A stretch of DNA of 64,000 bases from Limnomonas spitsbergensis (GCA_037349105.1 JAYJMM010000116.1:5270001-5334000); one strand, 5' to 3'; shown: positions 38,097 through 51,006, counted from the first letter of the stretch. The notes: generated by a model from the letters alone, not told the origin. Made by a program: numbers and translations.

Positions 38097-38558
38097 CTAC
38101 CAGCTTAGAATGCACCTTGCAGATGGATGACCTCTCGACCAATGGACCGCTAGGAAATAAAAGGTGAGGGATACTGCTTGTAGCTGAAACCCTGTCTTTG
38201 TTTCGAAATCGTGAAAACTAGGGCGATGAGGATTACGAAAGTATTGCCGAGGATCGGGTTGAGCTCAACATTTTATGAATTGATACATTCGTTTTGGGGG
38301 GGGCAGGCCCGACATGATTCTTTCAGGGGGAGGACCAACAGGATGCTAATGCACGGGACAAGCCATGAACACAAATGCAGGGTTCGGGTGATTTTAAGGA
38401 GGCCTTGCTCGAGGCATCAAAGATCAAAGTAAGGCCAAGCTTCCTACATGCTTCGTTACACCGCACATGTGCATCATTCAGCATGCTACTTTGAATTGTA
38501 AGCCAGCGCATGCCATTGTCATGCATGCTGCTTTCATTTTCATCCAATAGCTTAATTC
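38097..38558. promoter_or_regulatory. Divergent intergenic region between the UBTD-like and TPR genes
   Basis: About 460 bp separate two start codons that point away from each other, so it probably holds both promoters and 5' untranslated regions. No clear TATA box or named motif was identified. Confidence 0.4.
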
Positions 38559-41500
38559 ATGGAGCATGTTACCGGTAACCCAAGACCATGCACACCCTCC
38601 CATGCCACACAGACAGCTCAGCTAAAAGCGAGACCAGGGCGGCAGGCATGGGAGGAGTCCCCCGGCTGGTTCAGGCAGACTTCGGTAGCCGATGCAGCAA
38701 CAAAAAGCATACGGAAACACTCGCTGGACCTGCGTGTGGCCCACGCAATCCAGCTGAAGGACCAAGGAAATGAAGCATTCAAGCAGGCAAGAGATACGAC
38801 CCCATGTCGACCCCTGTATGTGTAGCTAATTAGATCTGGACAGCCTGCTTCAACTGCCCTCTGCATGCGCAGGATGGCATGAAGGCCCTAGGCTTGTACG
38901 TAAAGGCCGTAGGGACTTTCCTATGGTTTGACCGTGGGGATAAGGGAGAGTCTGAGGACATACCCCTCGTCAACTCATTGACAGATCCGAAAGCCACCAA
39001 GGGGATCTCAGAGGAGCACTTGCGCCAGGTAGGGCCACAAACTCGATAAGTGGGGGGGGGGGGCGCGAATTAAATTGGAGGGAGGAGGGAGGCGTTCATG
39101 GGAGACCCTTCCAATTTGAATTTGGAAATTAATGCTGCAGCCAGGGAAAGTGCCACTTTTTAGAGCCATAGAGGGTTGCCCTGTTCTTTCTCTCCCACTA
39201 AGAGTGCTTGTTTGCATACCATAGTGCATAGCTTCGCAGTACTTTCATGGCTGAAAAGACTGTTGCCCAAGACAGCCAAAGGCTTAGACGGGCAGGGAGC
39301 ATCCTATCATCGATTGCCGTTATTCTTTGTGTCAATTCTCCCTAAGCCAAGGCTTTGTCAGATAGTGAGGCGCTGTTCATGCCAGCAGCTGACCCCTCAT
39401 ATAACTACCGGTGCATGAGGCTGGTGCGGTCATGGACGCCGTAAGTATATTTTTGCTTCCACATGCATGCCTGATTGATTCGTCCAAACACACTCAAAAG
39501 CCATGTTGACTTTTTCTCCTCCTGTTCTGGCTGGCCCCTGCCGGTTTGTGCAGGCCAAAGAGGTTGTGTCGGCCTGCCTCTCCAACGCAGCACTGTGCCT
39601 CCTCAAGGCCGACAGGTTCCAGGATGCAGTCTATGCATGCAGGTGGGGAACACAAAATACCGTTGTACGGTATCTCACTTTGGGGGAGTTTTCAAATCAC
39701 GCTGTCTTTCAGAGAAAGCTAGGTAGAACTACTGGCTTCCCTTGGCTTGATTGTCAAGAGTAAATGCTATCAACATGATTGTCCATCAATTTCGATGGAT
39801 TATAATGTTCTCGTGTAAAACGATCATCTCTCTGAGTACATCCCGTATCTATCAAGGGGATGACATGTTGCAACCTCCGAGGCCGACTCTTTCACTTCAT
39901 TCCCTGGGTATGAAGGGTGTTGGCCAGGATGTGCTGTTGATGCCGCCCTTCAAGACTCATACACCCAAGATTGATGCCAGCATCGTCCCATTCCCTCAGA
40001 CATGCAGATGAATATTTTCCACAAATTTGTACTTCAAATGCCGTTGACAAACATTGCATGTTTTGATGTCCCCTCTACAGCAAGGCTGTGGAGCTTGACG
40101 AATGGAATGTGAGGGCGTTGTACCGTAGGGCGGAAGCGTACTACAGCCAGGGCACTACGGCAGATCTGGGTCAATGCGTCTCGGATCTTCAGACTGCTCT
40201 CAAGCTAGAGCCAGGCAACGCACAGGTACTGTGTGGGAGCAGCCCGCAGGCATGGAGCCCAGACCCTGGAACGGCAGTCCTATGCAGCGCAATAACTCTG
40301 CCTCTGCACATTTCTGCACATATAAACCCTGAACTAGGACAGGGGGGGGGGATTGAGTTTAAGGGGTCTCTCTCCTAGAAACCACTTTTCATACTCTGGA
40401 ATGTGGCATGTTCTATTTGTTGGGTCTGGGGGATCCACCGACTAGAGAGGTCACAGCCCGGGTAAATGAATGTGAATACAAGATCAGTATGTGATGGATT
40501 GGGGGATGAGGATCAGGCAGGTAAGCTGCAGCCACTGTGCTCAGGGGGCCCTTTTGGGGAACGGGTTGGGACCCAACAGACTGCCATTTGTTCGTCGCTG
40601 GCAGTGTGCATGAGTAGGGGTTTAGGGTTCATTAGTATGGCTTGCAAATTAGCCTATTTACCGGCAACTCAGTGTAAGTAAAATGTGTACTAGTGTGCGA
40701 GATGATATACTCAATTGACTGGGTGGACAACTCTGATACGGTGTACAAGCATGCATGAAGTTCCCCGAATGCAGCAGCCTATTTTTTCTTCGGGTATCCC
40801 ATGCAGCCTCTGACCCTCATGCCCCATGAGTATGTTGCAGATTCGCTCTACGCTGGTTCGCCGCCAGGCTGAGCTTCGCGAACAGGACAGGTACAAGGAA
40901 TGAGGCTTATCCTGACACCCTATGCCCCCCGCATACTTTAAAACTTTGTTGCTGGGATGAGCTGTGCCTGAGGCTGGATCAGTGATGATCAGGTGGCGCA
41001 ATCAGGAGTTGAGCTTCATCTGGCTGTGAATGCTGAGTAATGAAAATAACAGTTTCTGGTCTAGATCATGGACAGGAGAGGAGGGGGGAATTGCAGCATA
41101 TAATTCCGGCTCTGAGAGTCGCATGCATCCCCATGTCCTTGACTTCATGTTCAGGAAGGATAGGCAGGCCTTCTCAGGAATGTTCGACGCCGGATCTTTG
41201 TACACGGAGACAGGCGAGGGCTGTGCGGCTCTGGAGGGTGCGCGCAAGGTGGGGAGCTGGATAAAACGATTTTTGTTGACAGGATTTTGCAATGTTGGAC
41301 GGCGCAAGAAATCAAGGCTGTTTCACACACTGATTGTGTCTGAGTGATAGGATGCGTGGTCCGCACACGATGGCCAGCTGCCTCTACACGGGCCTCGCGG
41401 AATCTTGAGGGATCCACCCAAGGCATTTGATGGCACAGGCCATGTGCCTTAGGGATAGGAGCTGTTTGTGACACCCCGCAGTGCCATGCAAGTGTGGAGG

Positions 41501-42864
41501 TCAGGGAACAACCCTTCTATAATACCTAACATCCTCAGCCATGCATAAACGCTTATTTTCATCTTACCGGCCTTGATGCAAACAAGCATACTACATGCAT
41601 GCTACATGAAAACAAGCATGCCACATGAGAACACGCTTGCTTTGCTGACATATCCTGATGCACCTGTACCATAAGGGGCCTGATCCGCGTTCTCCCGAGG
41701 TGCAAGCTGCCATGCGGGACATCCAGAAGAGTGTGTCGGCGGTGAAAGGGCGGGGGCCCGGGGGGGCTGGGAGCGCGCGAGAGATGCTGGCGAGGGGCGA
41801 GCCTTCGCCGCTGATGCGTGGCCTCAGCTCTGTTCTAGCGCCCCTAGCGCAGGTGTCCCGGTGGGGATGGATGCTCATCGGCTTGCATCTGTCATACCGT
41901 CTTTACAAGGTGAGAGCAAGGGGTAGCTGGGATTCCGGAGCCGCAAGGGAAAGATTTGATGGCGTGGATATGGCAAGGCAGCATTCTCAATCCAGGAATG
42001 TTAAATTGTGATTTGATCATACTTTGTGGGGCCCTTGCTACAGCTGTAGCACGGCCGCAGCACACATCGTGTCTCTCCTGTTTCTGCATATTTGCAGTTC
42101 CAGTAAGTCCCATGCAGAGAGCATGTCCCATCTCTGGTCCCATGCATTAAATGTGATGCCCCGTTGGACTGTAAAATTTTCACAGTTCCTTAGGCTCATG
42201 TCTCGTGACTTTCTCGAGTGTGCAGCTAGCAGGGGGCTGGGTTGTTGATTATTTTTTGTCCTCTTGTGTTGGCATGACCCCGAGGTCCTACTTGGGGTCC
42301 CAGGCCTGGTCCATTAATAAATGGCCTTATCAGGCTGATTCCGGTAAAGATCAAGCACCCCCATGCCCCATGCCCCATGTTGATTCTTGCCCGTAATGTA
42401 GGTTTTCAGAGTGTCTGAATGGTTCTCCCTCGACCCAAGTCTCGCGGCTGATGCTGGAGGGCTACTAGGTGACAAGGAGCTGTGATGGGGTGACATTATA
42501 TTAAGACGGGATGTGACGAGAGCCAGTGTGCAATCTTTGGACAGTTCCCGGCTGCTCTGCACGGCAGTGGCGGCACTAGTCCACTGCTAGAGTGACAGAT
42601 CAGCATGGGTCTGAGTGCCTCTGGGGCTCTCTTTCCTCCTGGCCTGTTTCCCACGCAAGTTACGGTATATTTCTTTTGTGCCTGGTTGATCCATTTGCTG
42701 AACAGATGGAGGCCTTGCAGAGACAAGTTAGGGTAGGCAGTGGTCCGACAGCCCTTGCACCTAGCAGCCCGGCAGAAGAGGTGCTGAATGCAATGTGCTG
42801 GCTGGCGGTCATCTGTTACTGTAGGTTAGGAGAACTTCCCACCCAGTGTAACAATTTAACTTGA
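38559..42864 (+). CDS. TPR co-chaperone-like protein with C-terminal hydrophobic segments
   Basis: Proposed exons: 38559-38786, 38873-39028, 39420-39440 (7-codon microexon, tentative), 39554-39642, 40081-40225, 40841-40890, 41155-41248, 41676-41909, 42706-42864; together 391 residues with consistent phases. The first intron would use a GC donor (CAG|GCAAGA). Three TPR helices pairs are visible: KDQGNEAFKQ to KAVGTFLWF; SNAALCLLKADRFQDAVYAC; SKAVELDEWNVRALYRRAEAYY. The stretch after the TPRs, ending DRQAFSGMF, resembles the region after the TPRs of FKBP-type immunophilins, but no FKBP domain is present. Two hydrophobic stretches near the end (WGWMLIGLHLSYRLY and VLNAMCWLAVICYC) suggest a membrane anchor. 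A role as an Hsp90/Hsp70 docking protein on a membrane is an inference. The start and the microexon are the weakest parts. Confidence 0.7.
42139..42185 (-). repeat. Dispersed repeat, copy 1 (inverted), in last intron of the TPR gene
   Basis: Reverse complement reads TTTTACAGTCCAACGGGGC, then ATCACATTTAATGCATGGGA, matching the copies at 51908-51980 and 52461-52547. Confidence 0.6.
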
Positions 42865-43433
42865 TCACGTCAATTTCAAATTCAGGCTCACAAAATAGTT
42901 TGCCATCAATCTTCCTGCGTCTTTTCTGAACATTAATGTGGCTCTGGGGATCAGGAGTGTTCGCTCGGACTCCAGTGATCATATGATCATATGCATAAAC
43001 ACGGCCATCGTTTCTTGGTCATCACTTGTTCGGTAACAGCTAGTCTCTGCCAATGATCTTCTGTCATCATATCTGCATCTGTATCCTTTACGTCTGCCAA
43101 TTGTCTGGTCTTGCTTTAGCCCATATTTAACATTTAAACAAGCCATGGGTTAGCAGCAAACTCTCGCATAACCAGCATCGCACAACGCGTGTTGCACCAC
43201 AGCACACGCCCTCGCACGAGTGCTGGAATCCTGCACACCAGATTACTGCACTGCACTTGGTATCCCGCAAACAGCCAACATCTCTTAGTCCCTGCCTGCC
43301 TCACAGCAGATTCCAGGGCTTCCATTGTGAGAACGCACAACCAATGGACATCTAACATGCCAGTGCTGCCTCCTGATATGGTCACTCCCCTCTCCCCACC
43401 TAGCGGCATCCCACCGTATCACTAAAAGTGCGC
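42865..43433. other. Convergent intergenic region
   Basis: The TPR gene and UTP4 end towards each other here. No further gene or repeat was recognised; 3' untranslated regions are expected on both strands. Confidence 0.5.
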
Positions 43434-46400
43434 TTACGCCCCATATCTGTGCCTCAGCAGCGGTGGCGCAAATCCCCGCGTGACGTCCTCCCAAGGCTTC
43501 TCCAGTACCAGCACCGCATCAGCAGACAAGTAGCCCGCATACACACATGGGTCGGGTAGCAGGATGACACGGCCGTTGCGCCCGCGGCTCTCGCTGGCCG
43601 AGGCCTTGTCGTCCGGCGGGAGCTTGGATCGCCGGCGCTTGACATCCATGTGTGCTGTGTCAGGTGGGAGCGTCAGATCGAAGTGGCAGAAGCCACCCGG
43701 GCCATACGCGATAAGCTCCTGGACCTGGAGGGGGGCAGGGAGATGATGATTGATGAGTCAGCAAGCAGACCGCTAGTACTGATTGGAGGTGGGCAGGTCG
43801 AAGGTTTGAGTGGAAATCCGACTTTGATTAGGCCTGTCGCGGTAGGCACCTCCTGCCCACCCGACCTGCAACTCTGGCACAGTGCTAGTGGTGCGAGTAG
43901 CTAGGCAGGCGAGGAGGCAGGCGGCAGTGCTTGATCTCCCCCCTCCTTGGGTCGGGGAAAAAAACCTCAGCTGTAGCTGGGATCCATCCCTAGAGGGTTC
44001 CTCTAGCTCAGTAACGTAGATCCGAATCAGATCTCCACCCACCTCAGGATCTGGGTGGAAGGAGCAGCCTGCTAGGGCTCCCGGCAGCTTGGACAAGCAC
44101 CGTGTTGCCTCCACATCATTATCCAGGCACCACTGCAGCGGCCTGGCCGCCTCAACATCATAAACCGCCAGGTTGCCCGATGCCAGAGCCCCAGCTAGGA
44201 GCCGTCCATCCGCGCTAAACGACAGGCCGGACAACGGAGCATCATGCGGCGTGCGCAGCATTTTGCTCAAGCGCAACAGCGCGGGGAGCGGGGCCGACAC
44301 GATGCCGGCGTCTGTTGGCAGGCGCAGCAGCACCAGTCCCGCACATCCCGCCACGGCCAGCAGCGTGCCGTCCGGCGACGCGGTGAGCGCTGAAGCTTGG
44401 GAGTGGTACTGCCGCCAGGACAGGCGGTGGCGCTCTTGTGACATCCCTGTCGCAGCCTCCTGGGCTGTGGAGCGCGCAACGAGTCGAGCCTCTGATGACC
44501 CCCCAGCCCCCATTTCGGTGCCTGTCGTTGCGGCTTCCTCCTCCTCCGCCCCCTCCTTGTCCTCAGCAGCGCTCCTGCTCACTGAGGGCAGCTCAAAGCA
44601 AGAGATCGAGCCGTCCGGATGGGCTGCTACGAGGTGCCGCCTAGTCAGCGCCAAAGCGGTGGCACGCTCTGTCCCCGCTGGCATCCGCATGCGCTCAACG
44701 TGCAGTCGGCCACTGCTGCCGCCCCCCAAGGCGCCAGCCGCCACGGCCGGTTCCGACAGGCGGTACAACCTGACGGATCCGGTACCGCTGCAACAACTCA
44801 CCATGGTGCCATCGGGGGAGATGGCAGAGCATGCAACGCGTGCGCCACCCCCCAGTGTGATCTGCGCAAGGTGCCGCGGGTCGCTGGTGAGGTCCACAGG
44901 GAAGCCCTCGCCCTGCTGCTGCGTCTGCCAGCGGGAGCGGCTCGGGATCGCGGCACCACTCCCCCCGGGGCGTAGCTGTGCGTGCTGCCCCAGCTGCCAC
45001 ACGTCGCATGTGCCGTTGCTCGAGCACAGCATGCGGGACAGGGGCGGCAACGCGGCGGCTACCGCGCCCACCGACAGCCGCCGGCTCCCACCAGCCACGG
45101 GCGCTTTGCCCGGCATGGCTGCCGCCAGGTGGCACATGGGCCTCTGAGGCGCCCGGGACAGCCTGACTGGGTGCTCCTTGAGGAAGCCTCCAATGGGATA
45201 TGCCACCAGCTGGGCGTCGAGTCCCCCGCTGACCAGCACGGCGCGACCGCCAGCCAGAATCACCACATCCATTGCCCGCACCTGAATGTAGATACAGGGA
45301 AACAGGACAGGTCAGAGCATGCGGATAAATAGAAGGCATGTCATGAACTGATACCAGAGCGGTTATGTGCATGTTATCTTTTGTACAGCACTGCTGCTGC
45401 TGCTTCATATGTACCATCTTGTACTGCACTGCTGCGGTACTTAATGTATACCAACTTGAACCGCACCAATGTATTCGGCACACTGCGGTATGTTAAAAGC
45501 ACTGAAAACACCAATGGAGCCACGCCTGACAGGCCTAGTCAAAAACAAAGAACACATATCTGAAAATGTTAAGGGTGAACTTCAAAGCCCGTGGCAGGAA
45601 TATCCATGTCATCAACACCTCTCAAGCTCTCACAGGCCATGGCAGGAACCTCCACCCAGGGGACGGGTGACCACTAACCAAACATCAGGAATGGAATTTT
45701 ATTACCATACCGGTAATGAAGATAAAATATCATGCTGTGCCAATGGTTTAGGGTGAAGGGAGCCACACACAATGCTCCTCACATCGTGTGTGTGTGGTCG
45801 CTTGTTGTCCAAATATGCCCAGCTGGCAGTGGAGCTGCCTGCTGCTTTCACCGCCGCACTTCTGCCGCTTTCAGCAGTGATTGCGGCTACGGGCGCAAAC
45901 ATCGCCACCTGTGCGTCCACGCCTGCAGCAAAGACAGCCGAGCCGTCCGGCGCAGCCGCCAGCGCCAACACGTCCGCCTTGTGTCGCTGGAAGCGGTGCA
46001 GCAGGGTGCCAAAGGCCCCGTCCCACATCTGTACTGCACCCTCGCCGTCCCCGCTGACCAGAGTTCCGTCTGCCAGCACCAGGAGGCGCCAGATGCACGG
46101 CGCCGCGGTCGAGCTGGAGCCCGCGGTGATGCGGATAATCTCCAAACCTGCGAGCCAATGTGACACGTGAATTGTGAAAGAGATGTCGCGTGCATGCATG
46201 CCTGCAGGAACATTATAAAAGGAACTCTTATTTCATTGTAAGCGAAGCTGTTTTTTGAACGGGTGGCTAACCAGACGGGGATGAGTGCAACAGGGCATGC
46301 TTGCTCTTCAGGGTTCATGTGTGGCCCAGGCCAGCTCTCAATCCGTCCCCCAGTTAGCAGGCCGTAAGCCACACCCGCCAGCAAACCCACACCTCCCCCC

Positions 46401-47996
46401 TTACCAAGTTCACAAGAAACGTCCACGTCAAATAATAGACTATCATTCATGCCTCGCATCGTGTTGTCTACACATCTAAAGAAGAGAAACACCCACCGGT
46501 GGTTGCGTCTAGCATATGGATTGAGCCATCTCCGCCTCCAACCGCCAGGGCCTCGCCCGACGGGTGCCAGGCGCAGGACAGCAGCCGCCCCTGCAGCACT
46601 GTCAATGTGCGCTCCAGCTGTGCCCCAGGCTCGCCACCCTCCACACCAAACAGGCGCACGCTGCCATCATCACATGCAGCGGCCAGCTGGTGCGGGAAAC
46701 CTGGGCGCGAGGGGACGGGTGGACAGAGGATCACATGGAGCGGTCAGGAGACAGGTTCGGGTCAGAGAGTAGGCAGGGTGCGCGTAGCATTGAATGCGCA
46801 AACAGGGGCGGGAGGAAACAAGATTTGAGAGGGGGGCGCGCACCCGGCAGTTAATGTATCATTGCTTGAACACGGGGTTCTCCCTAGCCCCTTGACGGGG
46901 CACGATCCCGTCGCTGCTTGGCCATTCTGTTTGTAACATACTGCGGGGGGATAATTTCACCACAACCTTGGTGAGCCCTTTGACCCTGCCGCCTGGCAGA
47001 CGCGTGATACCGAGGACGCCGTACGGCAATTGATTCAGTCGGGTTACTCTTTTAGAAGCATGCATGACCCTCTCTAGATGCCCGATCAGCATTTTGCAAT
47101 GCTCTATCGATGACCCTCTTTCAAGCTGGCAGATTCATCTCTCCCTGTTATGCCAGGACCCTTTTAAAAGCTGCCAGAGTGCCAGGTTCATCCCTTGGCA
47201 CCATGCGGGCACCCTGCAGTGACCAGTATAAAAAGCCATGTTGGTGCATCTGTCCCACTGGGCCACGCCCCCCCTCCATGGAAAACAGAGTAGAGCATCT
47301 AACCCTTCCCAGGAGAATTTCTCACTATCTCACACCTGGCTTGACTGCCGCGAGGGGTTGCGTCGCCAGGGCCCAAATCACGCCCCCCGTGGAATCTGTG
47401 GGCGCCGTAAGCATTGAGTTGCGCCAGTCCACCTCACTGAGCATGCCATCCAGGTGCGACACAAACGTCCTCCAGTGCTGGTCCATGCCATCCAACGCCC
47501 AAGCCAAGCAAGTCACTTCGATGCTCTGGCCGGCCACTCGCTGCGAGGTTCAGGGAGGAAGTGTGCGTGCATGAGGGCATGGGGTGTGCCCAGGCTGGAA
47601 ATCCTGGCTCGGTCTCTCCATGGGTGTAGTGGGTGGGCAAGCTTGGTGGTATGCAGCCATGCCCAGGATAATGTTGTAGAGGGCACACTTCCATACTGTG
47701 TGCAACTCATGGAGGCAAACAGCTCATGCATCAGCACTGAGTTGTGTCAGAGAGGGCAGTACAGTGCGAGGGTGTCCTAACTGTACCTGAATGCAGGCCA
47801 TGATGCCGAGGTCCCAGAGCTCCAAATCGCCGGATTCGTAACCGACAGCCACCATGGGTCCTCCGGGACAGGCCGATATGGCCACCACCGCAGCTGGCTT
47901 CCAGCTGAACATCCTGCTGCGGTGAAGGGCCGTGCAGTCGGCAGCATCCACGACTGCTGCCTCGCCCCGCGCCCTCTTCTGAGCTGTTCCCACCAT
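43434..47996 (-). CDS. UTP4: UTP4/cirhin (POPCORN-type) WD40 protein of the small-subunit processome
   Basis: Six exons with matching phases: 47787-47996, 47336-47540, 46497-46700, 45783-46147, 44043-45281 and 43434-43724; 837 residues. The N-terminal FSWKPAAVVAIS and ESGDLELWDL match the first WD repeat of plant POPCORN; later repeats include DDGSVRLFGVEGG, SCAWHPSGEALAVGG, GDGEGAVQMWD, the conserved HTHDVRAMDV and SADGRLLAGALASGNLAVYDV. The end, EKPWEDVTRGFAPPLLRHRYGA, fits the family's basic C-terminus. UTP4 belongs to the t-UTP subcomplex that acts on nascent pre-rRNA in the nucleolus. An acidic low-complexity insert (EDKEGAEEEEAATTG) sits in the large exon. Family length is about 690 residues in animals and near 800 in plants, so this is a full-length gene. 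Intron 1-4 borders are clear; the donor ending exon 5 was chosen to restore similarity. Confidence 0.88.
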
Positions 47997-48147
47997 CAGT
48001 ATTCGTTTTGATGGATCGCTGCTCCTCCAAGGCGGCGTTGGTCTGATTGCCGGCGAAAAATGTGGGGAAGGTATGAAGCGCGTACGACACTTCGGTGCCC
48101 TGGCTGATGGCTGATATCTTATACCTCTGCGCAGCCATAGCCACGCT

Positions 48148-48188
48148 CCTCAAGCCACGCTCAGGCGTTTTCTTTCTTTCTTTCTTAG
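48148..48188 (+). repeat. 41-bp LINE 3'-end fragment, inverted relative to the LINE at 49023
   Basis: Exact reverse complement of 49023-49063, including the TTTC repeats and the final TTAG. Both copies diverge immediately after TTAG, which marks the 3' end of the element. Confidence 0.8.
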
Positions 48189-48477
48189 CGATGCTAGTTT
48201 CTAAGATTTCCAAACGTGTAACATGAAATTGAAAAATGACCCATGCCGTATTCTGTAGATGGCTTGGAACTGCATCCGGCCTCAAACTGGCTTTGTCCGG
48301 TTGTTTGCATTGACAATTCGACAGCTTAAACTAATTGAGTTATCACACACCCCTTCCACAAATTAAATATCTTTGGGGTGGCCCTGGTGCTGATGGATGG
48401 GCCACTGCTCCATGCAACAGCATGTACTGTATGCCCATTGTCCATCCAGTAAGAGCGGATTCACACCTGATTCACAT

Positions 48478-48620
48478 CCATCGGTTTCGCATGGTTTCGC
48501 GTGGTTTCGCATGGTTTCAGTTCAGTTCAGTTCGACGAAACCACGCCAACTGAAACCGGCCTCGGGCCACCAGTTTCAGCTGGCTGGTTTCGCAAGGTTT
48601 GCTGGTTTCGCAAGTTTCGT
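48478..48620. repeat. TTTCG-rich short-word repeat tract
   Basis: Repeated words GGTTTCGCATGG, TTCAGTTCAG and GGTTTCGCAAG without a fixed period. A related tract (GAACTGAACCGAACC) flanks the LINE at about 50690-50766 in inverted orientation. Confidence 0.6.
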
Positions 48621-49022
48621 CACGATTTGTCGGCATTGCTCGCTGCGGTCTACATACCGCGCCCTAATCTTCATATCACAGCTTCCTTAACTGTAGCTTC
48701 TTTCTATACCTCCAACTACTCGTTGCCATAAAGGTTGTCGGCAGCAATCAGACCCCAACTACGAGGCAAGGGCGCATCAAACAGCCTTCTAGGAACGTCA
48801 TGCCGGATGAGAAGGCACAGCAGTATAGGAATGTGTCATTCGATTGAATATCTCCAATTGTCCCACCCTGAGGATGGGGTTGAGTCGGCTGAGGACGACA
48901 TGCCATCCGATGTGCTCATCAGATCATCATGGCAATGACGACCATGCTGTCATGCTATCCCGTGCTGTATTGACTGTTGTTGTATGCTGATTTCCTGGCC
49001 ACTTCACTGCATAAGGTGACGT

Positions 49023-50690
49023 CTAAGAAAGAAAGAAAGAAAACGCCTGAGCGTGGCTTGAGGAATACGGGATTTTAAATGCCGTACACCGGGAGACAAA
49101 AACCTGGTGGTTAAGGAGGGTCGTCAAGGGGTATCGGACAATAATGGGCAGGGGAGTTTCCAGATGGCGTCGCTGACGAAGGATGTTTACATGGCAGCGT
49201 ATGGTATGCTTCGTGAGACGGCTGAGGACGGAGGAGATGTCGTGTTTGGAGACACCGAGCATGCTAAGGATTTTATCGGCAGGACGAAAGAGGAAGCCTG
49301 CGGTGCCCAGAAGGATGATATGTGTATGAGAAGAAGGCGGGGAAGGATGAGGGGGGGGGAAGGGCACGGTCGGCGAAGGATCAGGGGGAAGGGCAGGATG
49401 GAGAACGGGTGCCAATGAAACTGTCCAACCATTATGTTTGAGGAGAAGGATAAGATTTAAATGTTGTTCTGACTTACGGGCATGGCATTGTTCGAAAGAA
49501 AATTCGGAGGTGTAACCAACTTCAACAACGTGTATAGTGCAAGTCCTCTGGAGCCGAGACATAGTTTGTGAGCTAGAGAGTTGACCAGCGCGGTAAAGAC
49601 GAAGGAATTCGGAATGTGGGAGACCTTGGACAATAAGCAAATCCGGTCGCAATTTGTCACAGTAATCAAAGGTGTCAGGGAAAGTGGGGGGTCGTCGGGG
49701 CACTAGCCAACGTGGGAGACGGGTGTCATAGACCCCGAAGGGAAGGTTAGCACGGGAAGTGGCATCCATGATAGTAAAAGAGGAGCCTAGGGAGCCATTA
49801 GCAATAGCAGTTTGGATGATGCATACAGCTCGGTTGTGTCGAGCAATGTATGAGGCGGACATGGAGGAATGAGCACAACCGCCTAAAAGATGGCCAGGGG
49901 TATCATTGGGATGGGAGCATATGGGACAGTGGGGGGTGGTGCGAGTGCCTATAGCCGTTTTGTAAGGGCGGTTCATATGCATGGCTGTAGATGCAGTCCA
50001 CAGGGTATTGGTGCGCGATTTGAGGATGTTGCGAATACCACTAAAGGGCAGACCCATGTGCCATAGGATGGGAAGGTAGGAGGCGAGGGCAGAGGCAACG
50101 AGGACTTGCATGCGGACATAGCGCAAGGGCAGAGGGGGAGAAGTAGGACCATCTGTTAGAAGGGGGCAGTTTCGGGACATGTGTTCCTTCAAAGAATGGG
50201 TAAGGTCTGATGCAAACCACGGTTCGTCCGTGTCATGGGGGGGTGGGAGGCATGGCCATGCAGGTAAGTGTGCGAAGTGTTGGACATCTGAGGTGCACGT
50301 GAAGTCGCATTGGTCGGGGGATTTGAGGGCGAGTGCAGCACCCTTATCTGCGAGTTCATTGCCAATGATGCCGATGTGAGATTTGACCTTGTACAGGTGA
50401 AAATGGTGGCGGAGGCGTAGCCTGGTAAGGATGAGAGCACGAATGTCGAGGAGAAGGGGGGCGTGTTTACATTCAAGCAAAGTGTGCGGGTGGCGAAGGG
50501 CCTTCTGCGTATCATAGAGAGAAACCAAGGAATCTGAGAAAATGGTAAGATCACCGGTGTGGTGTAAGGCGGCATGAATGAGGGCAGCATGGATGCCAGC
50601 AAGCTCAGCCCGTGTAATAGTGTTGGTTTCTAAGCATGCGACGGCCGCAAGGTTCAGATTTCTGATGTGAATTAGGTGAGACAGCAGGTT
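49023..50690 (-). mobile_element. 5'-truncated LINE (non-LTR retrotransposon), C-terminal half of ORF2
   Basis: The minus strand is open from 50741 to 49023. The LINE part begins near 50690, inside the RNase H domain: TRAELAGIHAALIH, LTIFSDSLVSL, and VKSHIGIIGNELADKGA supply the family's acidic and His motifs. A Cys/His motif follows (CPICSHPNDTPGHLLGGCAH), as in the zinc-binding end of many LINE ORF2 proteins, then about 250 unassigned residues. The endonuclease and RT are missing, as expected of 5' truncation during target-primed insertion. The frame stays open to the TTTC-rich end, and the stop codon TAG is the last base triplet of the element, so there is almost no 3' untranslated region. 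The intact frame suggests recent insertion. Confidence 0.85.
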
Positions 50691-50936
50691 GCGAAACCAG
50701 TCGCCAAACTGACGAACTGAACCGAACCGAACTCGACGCACTGAACTAGGTGTGAATTGGCTCTAAGGTACCGTATTCCTCTAAGCTTCTGTTGCTTAAC
50801 CTCCCCTACCCCATACTTAAAACAAATGTGACTGCACCGTGTAACTCTCCAAACCCATCATGAAACAAACCAAAACCCTAAGATTAAACCCTTGTTCAAT
50901 GTAGCGTTCAATTGACTTAAAACCCTTACCGTCTGC

Positions 50937-51006
50937 CTCACTGAGCATGATGTCCAGGCGCGACCTCCAGTGCTGGTCCATGCCATCCAACGCCCAAACC
51001 AAGCAC
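50937..51006 (-). pseudogene. Copied fragment of UTP4 exon 2
   Basis: 70 bases in the same orientation as 47432-47511 of UTP4, nearly identical apart from a 10- to 11-base deletion and a few substitutions. It matches the part coding for LAWALDGMDQHW and DGMLSE. Flanking sequence is not similar, so it is a small exon fragment about 3 kb upstream of the gene, on the far side of the LINE. Confidence 0.75.

Larger units (their letters stand above)
47997..49022. other. UTP4 upstream region with repeat fragments
   Basis: It contains a 41-bp copy of a LINE 3' end (48148-48188) about 150 bp upstream of the UTP4 start, and a tract of repeated GGTTTCGC-like words at about 48478-48620. A stretch beginning at 48453 resembles, inverted, the sequence at 50690-50766. 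No gene was recognised. Confidence 0.5.

Noticed and set aside
48139..48285. Upstream extension of UTP4 from an ATG at 48285 or 48139
   Set aside because: That frame does not lead into the WD40 frame and passes through the LINE fragment; the ATG at 47996 fits the family's start.
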